Below, one piece after another: positions 9,550 through 17,235 of a stretch of DNA of 64,000 nucleotides (positions are counted from its first letter, which is position 1; each line of letters starts with the position of its first letter). The position numbers and the translations under genes are program-made. The stretch spans positions 620,001-684,000 of the forward strand of contig NZ_QXFH01000070.1 in assembly GCF_003581615.1 (NCBI RefSeq), in the 5' to 3' direction. This stretch comes from Flagellimonas lutimaris (GTDB lineage Bacteria > Bacteroidota > Bacteroidia > Flavobacteriales > Flavobacteriaceae). Below the pieces are notes generated by a model. The model saw nothing but the letters and a program-made list of their open reading frames with translations. It was not told the origin of the DNA and searched no databases.

Positions 9550-9987
9550 CTATTCTTCTTCTGATTTATCATGATCTTCGTTTTTGATTTTTTCTACATA
9601 TGCTTTGTATGCCTCTTCTCCTTCTTCTTTCCAAAATTGATCGTAGTGTTTCCATTCATCGAAATCCCTTCTCCAAGACGTACACTTGTTGGACGACTTA
9701 ACTTTCTTTTTGTGACTTGACCCACTCTTGCTTTTGCCGCCGCCACCTCCACCAAAGCCGAACAAAAGCTTAGCTATGACAAAGATTCCTAGGGCTTGCC
9801 AGTAGGTAACCGTTCCTACGCCAAATAGGTCTGGCATCAGCCAGTTCCATAGGCGCATTAATAGATAATTGGCCAAGAGAAAGAGTATTCCTCCCAATAC
9901 AATCATGGCTATGACCTTTACTACTTTTTTTATAGTACCCTCCATTTTCTTTTCCACGGCTTTCTCGAAATCTTTTTTATGTTCCAT
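9550..9987 (-). CDS. Membrane protein, probable partner of the adjacent ECF sigma factor
   Basis: A 145-residue protein with no recognised domain. Order: charged amphipathic N-terminus (1-22), TM1 (about 24-45), a short loop, TM2 (about 62-78), a glycine run (GFGGGGGGKSKSG), a lysine-rich stretch, and an acidic C-terminal tail. It overlaps the 3-prime end of the sigma factor gene by 11 bp, so the two are translationally coupled. This arrangement is usual for anti-sigma factors, but no zinc-finger or known anti-sigma motif is present. Proteins of this shape next to a sigma factor recur in flavobacteria. A membrane-anchored regulator is a reasonable inference; a structural role is equally open. 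Confidence 0.75.
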   Translation of the reverse strand: MEHKKDFEKAVEKKMEGTIKKVVKVIAMIVLGGILFLLANYLLMRLWNWLMPDLFGVGTVTYWQALGIFVIAKLLFGFGGGGGGKSKSGSSHKKKVKSSNKCTSWRRDFDEWKHYDQFWKEEGEEAYKAYVEKIKNEDHDKSEEE

Positions 9988-10525
9988 AACTCAATTCTTT
10001 TAAATTCTCTAATTTTTTTGATAGTTCGGACATGGCACGGTGTCTCCTGGACATGAGAGTACCTAGCGGTATTCCGGTTCTTTCTGATATTTGTTTATAG
10101 TTGTATCCTTCAAAATCTATGGCGATGATAATATCCCTGTAGGCAGGCTTCAAATCCTCTACCGACTTTTTAAGGGCTTGCTCCATCTCTGGGGAATAAC
10201 TGTTGTCTGCATCACCATAAAAGAATTCGGCAAATTCCCGCCATTGTTGGTCAATATCCTCACTGGGTAATTTTCTTTCCTTCTTGCCCCGCATAATATC
10301 AATGATCCTATTGCGTATGGCATTGTAAACAAATGCCCCCACATTGGTTATGGGCAAGGCATCATCCGATCTGGAAAACATCCGTAGGGCCACATCCTGC
10401 ACAATATCCTCGGCATCCCGCTCCGATGTATCCTGGATTCTCGACTGCACATACGAACGCAACGAGCCATACTCCTCATTAAAGAAGTTGGTCAGGTTAT
10501 TTCGGTTATCGGTTTTGGCTGCCAT
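9977..10525 (-). CDS. ECF-type RNA polymerase sigma factor
   Basis: A 182-residue sigma70-family factor of the extracytoplasmic-function type. Region 2 holds ERDAEDIVQDVALRMFSR and NAIRNRIIDIMRGKK. Region 4 holds EGYNYKQISERTGIPLGTLMSRRHRAM, the helix-turn-helix that reads the -35 element. Regions 1 and 3 are missing, as expected. It heads a two-gene unit with the overlapping membrane protein. The target promoters are unknown, and no obvious copy of its own promoter could be defined. Confidence 0.92.
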   Translation of the reverse strand: MAAKTDNRNNLTNFFNEEYGSLRSYVQSRIQDTSERDAEDIVQDVALRMFSRSDDALPITNVGAFVYNAIRNRIIDIMRGKKERKLPSEDIDQQWREFAEFFYGDADNSYSPEMEQALKKSVEDLKPAYRDIIIAIDFEGYNYKQISERTGIPLGTLMSRRHRAMSELSKKLENLKELSYGT

Positions 10526-10684
10526 TTAGTTGGGTCAGGTTGCTTTTCACTTATAGAGACGAAGAAAAATTATTCTATTGCAGTTTGTGTCTATTTTTTT
10601 CGAAGGGATGTTATTTTTTGGATTTGGATACTTTGTATCCATGTTTTAAGCCGATGTGCTCACCTCAAATTAAATATTTGAACG

Positions 10685-10692
10685 TATTTTTG
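10685..10692 (+). promoter_or_regulatory. -7 box placed for leaderless transcription
   Basis: TATTTTTG matches TAnnTTTG and ends 5 nt before the ATG of the polyprenyl synthase at 10698. The transcript would therefore start at or next to the start codon. Confidence 0.6.
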
Positions 10693-10697
10693 GCTCC

Positions 10698-11681
10698 ATG
10701 TCAGATATCGATATCATTAGTCAGTATAGGGAGCAGTTTGTTACGCATCTTGAAGGGCGAATCCAATTGGGAGAGCCCAAAAATCTATATGAACCCGTGC
10801 AATATATTTTGGGATTGGGAGGTAAGCGACTACGCCCGATTCTCACTTTAATGACTGCGGAAGTTTTTGGTGGTAAAGCCAAAGAAGCCATGGATGCAGC
10901 CTTGGCAGTGGAAATGTTCCATAATTTTTCGTTGGTACATGATGACATAATGGACGATGCGCCATTGCGAAGAGGAAAAACTACAGTTCATGAAAAATGG
11001 GATATAAGCACGGGAATTTTGTCAGGGGATGCCATGTTGATTTTGTCCTATCAATTCTTCGAAAGCTATCCAGGTGATATGTATGTAGAACTCACAAAAC
11101 TTTATAGCAAAACCGCTATTGAAGTATGTGAAGGACAACAATACGATGTTGATTTTGAGACCCGCGATGATGTGACCATTCCCGAATACCTAAAAATGAT
11201 CGAGTACAAGACATCCGTACTGGTGGCTGCCGCCATGAAGATGGGTGCGATTGTGGCCAAGGCTTCTCAAAAAGATGCGGAAGCCATATACGAGTTTGGA
11301 CGTAATCTGGGTATCGCTTTTCAGTTGCAAGATGATTATTTGGATGCCTTTGGAGACCCAAAAACCTTTGGTAAACAGGTTGGTGGGGATATTATGGAAA
11401 ACAAAAAGACCTATCTGTACCTAAAATCGTTGGAAAATGCATCCAAGGACGATCAAGATGGCTTGTTGCACCTATATTCCATAAAACCCGAAGATTCTAC
11501 GGCCAAGGTGGAAGCGGTAAAAACTATTTTTAAAGAAAGTGGGGCAGTGGAGGAAACCAAAAAAGCTATTCAAGATTTCACCCAAAAAGCGTTTGATGCA
11601 CTAGCTGAAACTGGTCTTCACGAAAAAAACAAGGCGCTGCTACAACAATTTGGCGAAGGCCTGATGGAGCGAACCGTTTAA
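10698..11681 (+). CDS. Polyprenyl diphosphate synthase (E-type)
   Basis: Condenses isopentenyl diphosphate with allylic diphosphates. The 327 residues carry both aspartate-rich motifs, DDIMD at 82-86 and DDYLD at 212-216, and the GGKRLRP segment at 41-47. Five residues before the first motif is a phenylalanine (F77). In this family an aromatic residue there limits the chain to about C20, so a geranylgeranyl (or farnesyl) diphosphate product is more likely than a long quinone side chain; this is an inference. The gene converges on and overlaps by 4 bp the lycopene cyclase gene, which fits a supply role for carotenoids, but it may also serve menaquinone or general isoprenoids. Confidence 0.93.
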   Translation: MSDIDIISQYREQFVTHLEGRIQLGEPKNLYEPVQYILGLGGKRLRPILTLMTAEVFGGKAKEAMDAALAVEMFHNFSLVHDDIMDDAPLRRGKTTVHEKWDISTGILSGDAMLILSYQFFESYPGDMYVELTKLYSKTAIEVCEGQQYDVDFETRDDVTIPEYLKMIEYKTSVLVAAAMKMGAIVAKASQKDAEAIYEFGRNLGIAFQLQDDYLDAFGDPKTFGKQVGGDIMENKKTYLYLKSLENASKDDQDGLLHLYSIKPEDSTAKVEAVKTIFKESGAVEETKKAIQDFTQKAFDALAETGLHEKNKALLQQFGEGLMERTV

Positions 11682-12820
11682 AACAGCCGTTTAAATAATG
11701 CCCGGATAAATGGCATAGGTTTGGGAGCTGTTACAATTTTAAGTTCTTCCCACAGGTTGGTTTCGTTTTCCAGAAATTTTAAGATCAACGAAGCCTTTCT
11801 TCTTTTGAACATCGACTCAAAAATTTCGTGTCCCAGATGATTGTTCTCATACAAAATGTCCAACAACAGCATATCGTAAAACAGAAACCTGCTTTTTTGA
11901 TGAAACTCTGACAAAGGTTTTCCAGCTTTTAGATGACTAACCAATTTAGGAACTTCTTGACTAGTATTGTAAAAGGTATACCCTGTACTTGGTTTGGCCC
12001 ACCCACCTGCAATCCCAATATGAAAAACTCGATCTGTATTGTGTTGATGAAACGGGTAGCACGTCATGGGAATACTACCAAACTCTTTTTCCTGAATGGT
12101 ATATTTGGTATTGTTGTATTTTTCCTTGATGTACGTTTTGATGGCCTCTTCGTACTCAGTTTTCTCTAAAAGATGTTCCGAAAACAAGGTGTATTCCACT
12201 AAAGCTTCGGTATCTGAAATTGGGAGCACGTACATAAATCGCGTGTTACCTTTTTGAGGCACGGAAAAGTCCATAAAAGTGGCCTCACCAGCTTTAAATA
12301 CCGACTGTTCGGTTTTTAATTGCCATCCTGCAAAGTGTTGCTGTAAAACGGGAAAATCTTTTTGTTTTAAAGTGGTTAAAGCATCATATAAGCTAGAAAA
12401 TACCGTTCGTCCGGTAAATTTTTGTGACGGTGTGGTCACTAAAACCTCGTTTTCTTTCTCTTCAATTGTAGTAACCTCTTCCTGCACCCAAGTAATGTTT
12501 GAATAGGCTTTTACCTTTGGTAAAAAGTGATTGTAGAAGTCAATACCACGGAGCATTTTGTACGTGTAGGGTGCAATGGAAGTGGATTTTTGAAGTTGCT
12601 GCCCGCCTACATAAATGTTGTCCCAAGTTTTGTGGATTAAATCATCAAACGGGCCATTGCCCCTTTCCCAAAAACACCAGGTACGGTCGTTTTTGGTTTT
12701 ATCGTTTTTGTCCAACACCAAAATAGATTTGGAAGTAAAGAACTCGTCCTTGCCTAAGGTATCGGCCAATAAAAGGCCAGCAGCTCCCGCTCCTATAATG
12801 ATGTAATCGTACTTGGGCAT
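11678..12820 (-). CDS. crtY: Lycopene beta-cyclase (CrtY-type)
   Basis: Closes the two ends of lycopene to beta-rings on the way to beta-carotene and zeaxanthin, the yellow pigments of flavobacteria. The 380 residues begin with a dinucleotide-binding motif (IIIGAGAAGLLLADTL, about 6-21). Conserved cyclase segments follow: DKNDKTKNDRTWCFWE, FMDFSVPQ, FMYVLPISDTEALVEYTLFSE and GIAGGWAKPSTGYTF. FAD-dependent, membrane-associated. Other carotenoid genes (crtB, crtI, crtZ) are not in the window; in many flavobacteria they lie elsewhere. A -7 box stands 5 nt before the ATG. Confidence 0.93.
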   Translation of the reverse strand: MPKYDYIIIGAGAAGLLLADTLGKDEFFTSKSILVLDKNDKTKNDRTWCFWERGNGPFDDLIHKTWDNIYVGGQQLQKSTSIAPYTYKMLRGIDFYNHFLPKVKAYSNITWVQEEVTTIEEKENEVLVTTPSQKFTGRTVFSSLYDALTTLKQKDFPVLQQHFAGWQLKTEQSVFKAGEATFMDFSVPQKGNTRFMYVLPISDTEALVEYTLFSEHLLEKTEYEEAIKTYIKEKYNNTKYTIQEKEFGSIPMTCYPFHQHNTDRVFHIGIAGGWAKPSTGYTFYNTSQEVPKLVSHLKAGKPLSEFHQKSRFLFYDMLLLDILYENNHLGHEIFESMFKRRKASLILKFLENETNLWEELKIVTAPKPMPFIRALFKRLF

Positions 12821-12825
12821 AGTTT

Positions 12826-12833
12826 CAAAGATA
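12826..12833 (-). promoter_or_regulatory. -7 box of the lycopene cyclase gene
   Basis: The minus strand reads TATCTTTG, matching TAnnTTTG, with 5 nt between the box and the ATG at 12820. This again suggests a leaderless or nearly leaderless mRNA. Confidence 0.6.
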
Positions 12834-12924
12834 GAAAAGGCGGATTGAAAATGGGGTATGGTTGAAGTGTAATATAAGAGTCCCTATTGAACCTTATACT
12901 AAAAGCTTAGTGAATATTTGGTTT

Positions 12925-13362
12925 TTATCTATTCACCAGTTTCAAAACCCAATGAATAATCAATAATAGCAGGGGTAAAATAACCACTCCATAACTATAG
13001 CCCCAAAACAATTTCATGGCCAGTTGTCCCCCTTGAAAAACTTCTTTTTCGCTAAATGAAAAGGATAAATTTCCTGCGAGTAAATAAGAAACAGGAACCC
13101 AGAGTATGGTTGTAGCCAATGAGAATTTCAGTAGTGGTGACAGAAACTTGTAGGTTTTAGATGGATTTCTAAATCGTTCAATCCCAAAATAAATGGCTAG
13201 GGGTAGTGACATAATACCTAGCCAAGTTAAGGGCGTACCCATAGGAATTGTACTTCCGTTATATAGCGGTTCCGTTAAAACAAAGGAACCTGTTATTAGG
13301 AGTATAGCAACTATGATAAAAATGGTCAGTGAGGCAAAAAAATAGAATTTTGGTTGGGTCAT
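12925..13362 (-). CDS. Four-helix membrane protein of unknown function
   Basis: A 145-residue protein with about four hydrophobic helices (roughly 8-30, 43-60, 78-97 and 112-142). I do not recognise a family. No catalytic or metal-binding motif stands out. It follows the TonB-dependent receptor on the same strand with a gap of 42 bp, so it may be co-transcribed and take part in the same metal or cofactor uptake. It could equally be an unrelated membrane protein. Confidence 0.7.
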   Translation of the reverse strand: MTQPKFYFFASLTIFIIVAILLITGSFVLTEPLYNGSTIPMGTPLTWLGIMSLPLAIYFGIERFRNPSKTYKFLSPLLKFSLATTILWVPVSYLLAGNLSFSFSEKEVFQGGQLAMKLFWGYSYGVVILPLLLLIIHWVLKLVNR

Positions 13363-13404
13363 CGGGTTGGTTTATTCTTTAACAAGATAATCATTCTTCT
13401 TCTC

Positions 13405-15675
13405 TTAAAAAACCGTATACCGTAACCCAAAGAACCCACGAATACCTTGGTTGGGTCCATATACGTAAGCAGGGTCAAACGTAAGGGCGTAGGGATTGTT
13501 CGCGGTGGCCACGGCATTGCCAAAACTGTCAAATGTTACTTCTTTGTCGAATGGGTCGTTGGCTCGCGCAATGATAAAGGGATTACCACGGTTTGGGGTC
13601 CAATCCAACAAGTTTTTGATGCCCCCGTACACTTCAAAATTATTCAATCCTTTGTAGGTAAACTGGATATTCTGGATGCTCCAGGTAGGCGAATATTCCC
13701 GTCTTGGATCTAACTCTCCCAAAAGCGGTAATCGCATTGGGCCATATAAATTCCCTGTGTAGTCCGCCGTCAATTTTAGCGAGTGAAAAGTGTACGACAA
13801 ATTCCACGTAGCAGTTATACTTTCGGTTAATATTTGCTGTTTGGTCACACCATTTTCTGTGTTGCTTACATCTTGCCAAGTGGCACCCACCATAATCTTA
13901 AAACTGCTGGGAAAAGCAATATCCAAATTGGCACTAAGCCCTTGCGAAACCGATTTGCCGTCCAGATTATCATAAATGATTTGATTGGGGTTGGTCTCAT
14001 AATCCGGCAGGATAACGTTAGAGAATCGGGTATAGAAAGCCGAGGCATCCAGACCAATAAAAGTACCATTGTCACTATAAATTTTCTTCAAATAGTTAAT
14101 GTTTACATTAACAGAACGCTCGGGTTTTAGTTCTTCGGCAATAATCACTTCCCGCGAACCTGTGAGGGCTGCGTGGTCTTCCGTAAACAAATTGACTACG
14201 CGAAATCCCGTTCCAGCGTTCACCCGAAAAATATCGTTGTTGGAAACCTTCCATTTGTAAGCAGCCCTTGGTGTGAGAATATTGCCGTGGCGTTGGTCAT
14301 AATCATATCGAAGCCCGGCCAAAAAAGAATGCTTGGGAGCAAAAGAATATTCGTCTTGAGCAAATAGGCTGGGAATCCAAATATTGTCAGCTTCCAAGGT
14401 AGCAGGCGTGTTGTCATCGTAATAATTGTAACGAATCGCAGTCCCGAACAGCAAATCGTGATTTCCCGCGGTTTTGTCCCAAGTCAATTGTGCAAAACCG
14501 ATACGTTGGTCTGCCAAATACTCTATGTCGCCATACACCGAATTCTGGCTATGGTCATTATAAGAGAAAGATAAGAGAAGCTTTTCTTCCAACGGCAATT
14601 GATATTTTCCCAGCACTTCCCATCTTCGGGTGTAGATGCTTTCCCCATAAATTTCATCCCCACCTCGAAATTCAGGGGTCCATTGCATTTCGCCACCCCA
14701 ACGGTCCTCATAAAAAAAACGTCCAGCTAAAGAGAACAAACGGTTATCGCTACGCTCAAAATTCCACTTTTGGAAAATGGATATACGGTCTTGGAGGGTG
14801 AGGTCGGTAAAATTATCACCGTTGTTGTCCACGGGAATATCATAATTGAAGTAATTAACGCCTAAAAGAAGGTCCGTTTTTCGTCCAATTTTAATTTTAC
14901 TGCCGACATCCAAATTGTACTCGCCCCAACCTGTGGCAAAGCCATCGGCAAAAAATTCGGGAGCGCTCAAAGGATTTTTTGTGATGATGTTTATCAAACC
15001 ACCTACTGCTTCACTACCATAAAGTGAAGAAGCAGGTCCTTTTACGATTTCAATCTGTTCAATAAGGGAATTTGGGATGCCGGTAAGGCCATAAACCGTT
15101 CCCAAACCGCTTACAATGGGCATTCCATCGATGAGCACAAGGGTATAAGGGCCTTCCAGCCCATTGATGTGGATATCTCCCGTATTGCATACATTACAAT
15201 TGATCTGTGGGCGTACACCGTTCACATTCTGAAGCGCATCAAAAACGCTCGCGGTAGGGTTCTTTTTCAAAAAAGTAGGGGAGTAGACCTCCACAGGAAC
15301 CGGACTCTCCAATCTGCTAACAGGTTTTAAAGTACCTGTTACTACGGTTTCCTTTAAACTTTGCGCAGAAGCTTCTAATTGTATGTTAATCGTTTTGAAT
15401 TCGTTGGCCCGTATACTGATTTTTGTTTGATAGCGTTGATATCCCAAAGAGGTCACCAGCAAAAGATACTCGCCAGGTTGAATGTTGTTCAACTCATACA
15501 AACCATCAATATCAGTAGCAGTTCCTATTTTGGTTCCTTTGAGGAATACGTTTGCCAGGGGAAGAGGCTCACCGTTATCCGAAACCTTTCCGTTTAACGA
15601 AGTTGTTTGCGCAAAACAACTGCTGCTTACAAAGGCTATCCATAACAAAGTGATATGTTTACAAAGATATTTCAA
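13405..15675 (-). CDS. TonB-dependent outer-membrane receptor, probably for a metal or metal complex
   Basis: Outer-membrane active transporter of 756 residues. Signal peptide (about 1-23, ending SSCFAQ), carboxypeptidase-like beta domain (about 27-105), plug domain (about 125-235), then a 22-strand barrel ending in the usual aromatic residue (YTVF). The plug carries an unusual cysteine pair, INCNVCNTGDIHING (C160 and C163), before the VLIDGMPIVSG segment. A stop codon directly precedes the first codon, so the start must be the TTG at 15675 or later. It diverges from a DtxR-type regulator and a ZIP metal transporter with a palindrome between them, so it probably imports a metal chelate under metal control. 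Substrate not determined. Confidence 0.88.
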   Translation of the reverse strand: MKYLCKHITLLWIAFVSSSCFAQTTSLNGKVSDNGEPLPLANVFLKGTKIGTATDIDGLYELNNIQPGEYLLLVTSLGYQRYQTKISIRANEFKTINIQLEASAQSLKETVVTGTLKPVSRLESPVPVEVYSPTFLKKNPTASVFDALQNVNGVRPQINCNVCNTGDIHINGLEGPYTLVLIDGMPIVSGLGTVYGLTGIPNSLIEQIEIVKGPASSLYGSEAVGGLINIITKNPLSAPEFFADGFATGWGEYNLDVGSKIKIGRKTDLLLGVNYFNYDIPVDNNGDNFTDLTLQDRISIFQKWNFERSDNRLFSLAGRFFYEDRWGGEMQWTPEFRGGDEIYGESIYTRRWEVLGKYQLPLEEKLLLSFSYNDHSQNSVYGDIEYLADQRIGFAQLTWDKTAGNHDLLFGTAIRYNYYDDNTPATLEADNIWIPSLFAQDEYSFAPKHSFLAGLRYDYDQRHGNILTPRAAYKWKVSNNDIFRVNAGTGFRVVNLFTEDHAALTGSREVIIAEELKPERSVNVNINYLKKIYSDNGTFIGLDASAFYTRFSNVILPDYETNPNQIIYDNLDGKSVSQGLSANLDIAFPSSFKIMVGATWQDVSNTENGVTKQQILTESITATWNLSYTFHSLKLTADYTGNLYGPMRLPLLGELDPRREYSPTWSIQNIQFTYKGLNNFEVYGGIKNLLDWTPNRGNPFIIARANDPFDKEVTFDSFGNAVATANNPYALTFDPAYVYGPNQGIRGFFGLRYTVF

Positions 15676-15691
15676 TTAATATAAAATTAAA

Positions 15692-15707
15692 TTTAGACAA
15701 AGCTAAA
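15692..15707. promoter_or_regulatory. Palindromic operator, probable DtxR/MntR box
   Basis: TTTAGACAAAGCTAAA is an imperfect 16-bp palindrome with arms TTTAG and CTAAA. It lies in the 79-bp gap between the TonB receptor and the metal regulator. Operators of the DtxR family have this kind of size and TTAG/CTAA symmetry. A metal-loaded regulator bound here could silence both directions. Confidence 0.65.
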
Positions 15708-15731
15708 AATAGATTTTGTCAAATAAAAATG

Positions 15732-15739
15732 TATTTTTG
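15732..15739 (+). promoter_or_regulatory. -7 box of the DtxR-family regulator gene
   Basis: TATTTTTG matches TAnnTTTG and ends 15 nt before the ATG at 15755. It supports the shorter start over an upstream TTG at 15716. The palindromic operator lies just upstream. Confidence 0.55.
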
Positions 15740-15754
15740 AAAAAATATTTTTTG

Positions 15755-16411
15755 ATGACCCGATCAGAGGAAAACTATTTAAAGACAATTTTTCATTTGG
15801 GTGGTGGTGACTCCAAGTCCATCACCACTAATGCCATTGCAGAGCAAATGGAGACCAAACCTTCTTCGGTTACGGATATGGCCAAGAAATTATCGGATAA
15901 AGGATTGGTGGATTATGTACGGTACCAAGGGGTTTCATTAACCACTGAAGGCAAGAAGACAGCTTTATCCATCATTAGAAAACACCGTTTATGGGAGGTC
16001 TTCTTGGTGGAGAAATTGGATTTTAGTTGGGATGAGGTGCACGAAGTTGCTGAACAATTGGAACACATTAAAAGTGAAAAATTGGTTGACAAAATCGATG
16101 AACTTTTGAATTTTCCAAAATATGACCCACACGGGGATCCCATTCCCACTAAGGACGGTAAGTTTCAGGAACGGGATGAAAAATTACTCAGCGAAATGTC
16201 CATCAAATCCATAGGAATATGTGTTGGGGTAAAGGATTCCTCTGTGCCCTTTCTTAAGTTTTTGGACAAGAACAATATTGCTTTGGGAAATACCATTCAG
16301 GTGTTGGACAAGGAGGACTTTGATAATTCTCTAAGAATTCAAATGGATGGGAAGGAAATGCGAATATCACATCAAATAGCGTCTAACCTTTATGTAAAAA
16401 AGAACGACTAA
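15755..16411 (+). CDS. DtxR/MntR-family metal-dependent transcriptional repressor
   Basis: A regulator of 218 residues that senses iron or manganese. N-terminal winged helix (TRSEENYLKTIFHLG through ETKPSSVTDMAKKLSDKGLV), middle metal-binding and dimerisation domain with HRLWEVFLVEKLDFSWDEVHEVAEQLEH, and a C-terminal FeoA-like SH3 domain (about 145-218). The dimerisation domain carries the usual acidic and histidine ligands. The ATG at 15755 is chosen because the upstream TTG frame would overlap the promoter. The stop TAA overlaps the ATG of the ZIP transporter by one base (TAATG), so the two genes are coupled. Manganese or iron is likely; the choice cannot be made by eye. Confidence 0.92.
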   Translation: MTRSEENYLKTIFHLGGGDSKSITTNAIAEQMETKPSSVTDMAKKLSDKGLVDYVRYQGVSLTTEGKKTALSIIRKHRLWEVFLVEKLDFSWDEVHEVAEQLEHIKSEKLVDKIDELLNFPKYDPHGDPIPTKDGKFQERDEKLLSEMSIKSIGICVGVKDSSVPFLKFLDKNNIALGNTIQVLDKEDFDNSLRIQMDGKEMRISHQIASNLYVKKND

Positions 16412-17232
16412 TGGATCAAGTAATACAGTATTTTCAAGATATAGACCCCGTATTGGCGGCTTTTTATGCTACCCTATTTACTTGGGGGTTGACCGCGGCA
16501 GGAGCTGCTTTGGTCTTCTTTTTTAAAGGGATGAACCGTGCATTACTTGATGGAATGTTGGGTTTTACCGGAGGAGTTATGGTCGCAGCGAGTTTTTGGA
16601 GTCTGTTGGCACCTGGTATTGAAATGAGTGCCGGTGAAGGCTTTGTGAAAGTGATTCCAGCTGCAGTGGGATTTTTACTTGGTGCCGGTTTTATTTTTGG
16701 CTTGGATAAAATATTGCCCCACTTGCACATCAACTTTAAATTAAGCGAGGCGGAAGGCGTAAAAACACCTTGGCATAGAACTACTTTGCTAACTTTGGCA
16801 ATTACGTTGCACAACATTCCCGAAGGGTTGGCGGTAGGGGTACTTTTTGGTGGTGTGGCCGCAGGATTTGAAGGTGCATCCATTGGAGGTGCCGTAGCAT
16901 TGGCACTTGGTATTGGACTTCAAAATTTCCCGGAAGGATTTGCAGTGGCAATGCCATTGAGGAGACAAGGACTTACTCGCACCAAAAGTTTTTTGTATGG
17001 TCAGGCTTCGGCACTAGTTGAGCCTATTGCTGCTGTTTTAGGTGCTTGGGCCGTGCTCACATTTGAGCCTATTTTGCCATATGCCCTTTCCTTTGCCGCA
17101 GGGGCTATGATATTTGTGGTGGTGGAAGAGGTGATTCCCGAAACACAACAAGACAAATACACCGATATCGCTACAATGGGCTTTATCGGTGGATTTATTA
17201 TTATGATGACCTTGGATGTAGGATTGGGTTAA
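16411..17232 (+). CDS. ZIP-family divalent metal transporter
   Basis: Inner-membrane importer of zinc, iron or manganese, 273 residues with eight predicted helices. TM4 has HNIPEGLAVGVLFGG and TM5 has NFPEGFAVAMPLRRQG, the binuclear metal site of ZIP proteins. The second motif has Asn where many ZIPs have His (NFPEG against HNxPEG), which also occurs in GufA-type members. Coupled to the DtxR-type regulator through TAATG, so it is most likely a metal-repressed uptake system that works with the divergent TonB receptor. Confidence 0.93.
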   Translation: MDQVIQYFQDIDPVLAAFYATLFTWGLTAAGAALVFFFKGMNRALLDGMLGFTGGVMVAASFWSLLAPGIEMSAGEGFVKVIPAAVGFLLGAGFIFGLDKILPHLHINFKLSEAEGVKTPWHRTTLLTLAITLHNIPEGLAVGVLFGGVAAGFEGASIGGAVALALGIGLQNFPEGFAVAMPLRRQGLTRTKSFLYGQASALVEPIAAVLGAWAVLTFEPILPYALSFAAGAMIFVVVEEVIPETQQDKYTDIATMGFIGGFIIMMTLDVGLG

Positions 17233-17235
17233 AAA

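Noticed and set aside
15662-15669. TATCTTTG on the minus strand as promoter of the TonB receptor
   Set aside because: It lies inside the first codons of the reading frame, and no later start gives a proper signal peptide, so it is probably chance.
15676-15754. Cobalamin-type riboswitch before the TonB receptor
   Set aside because: The gap is only about 80 bases and shows a palindrome, not a B12 box or multi-stem fold.
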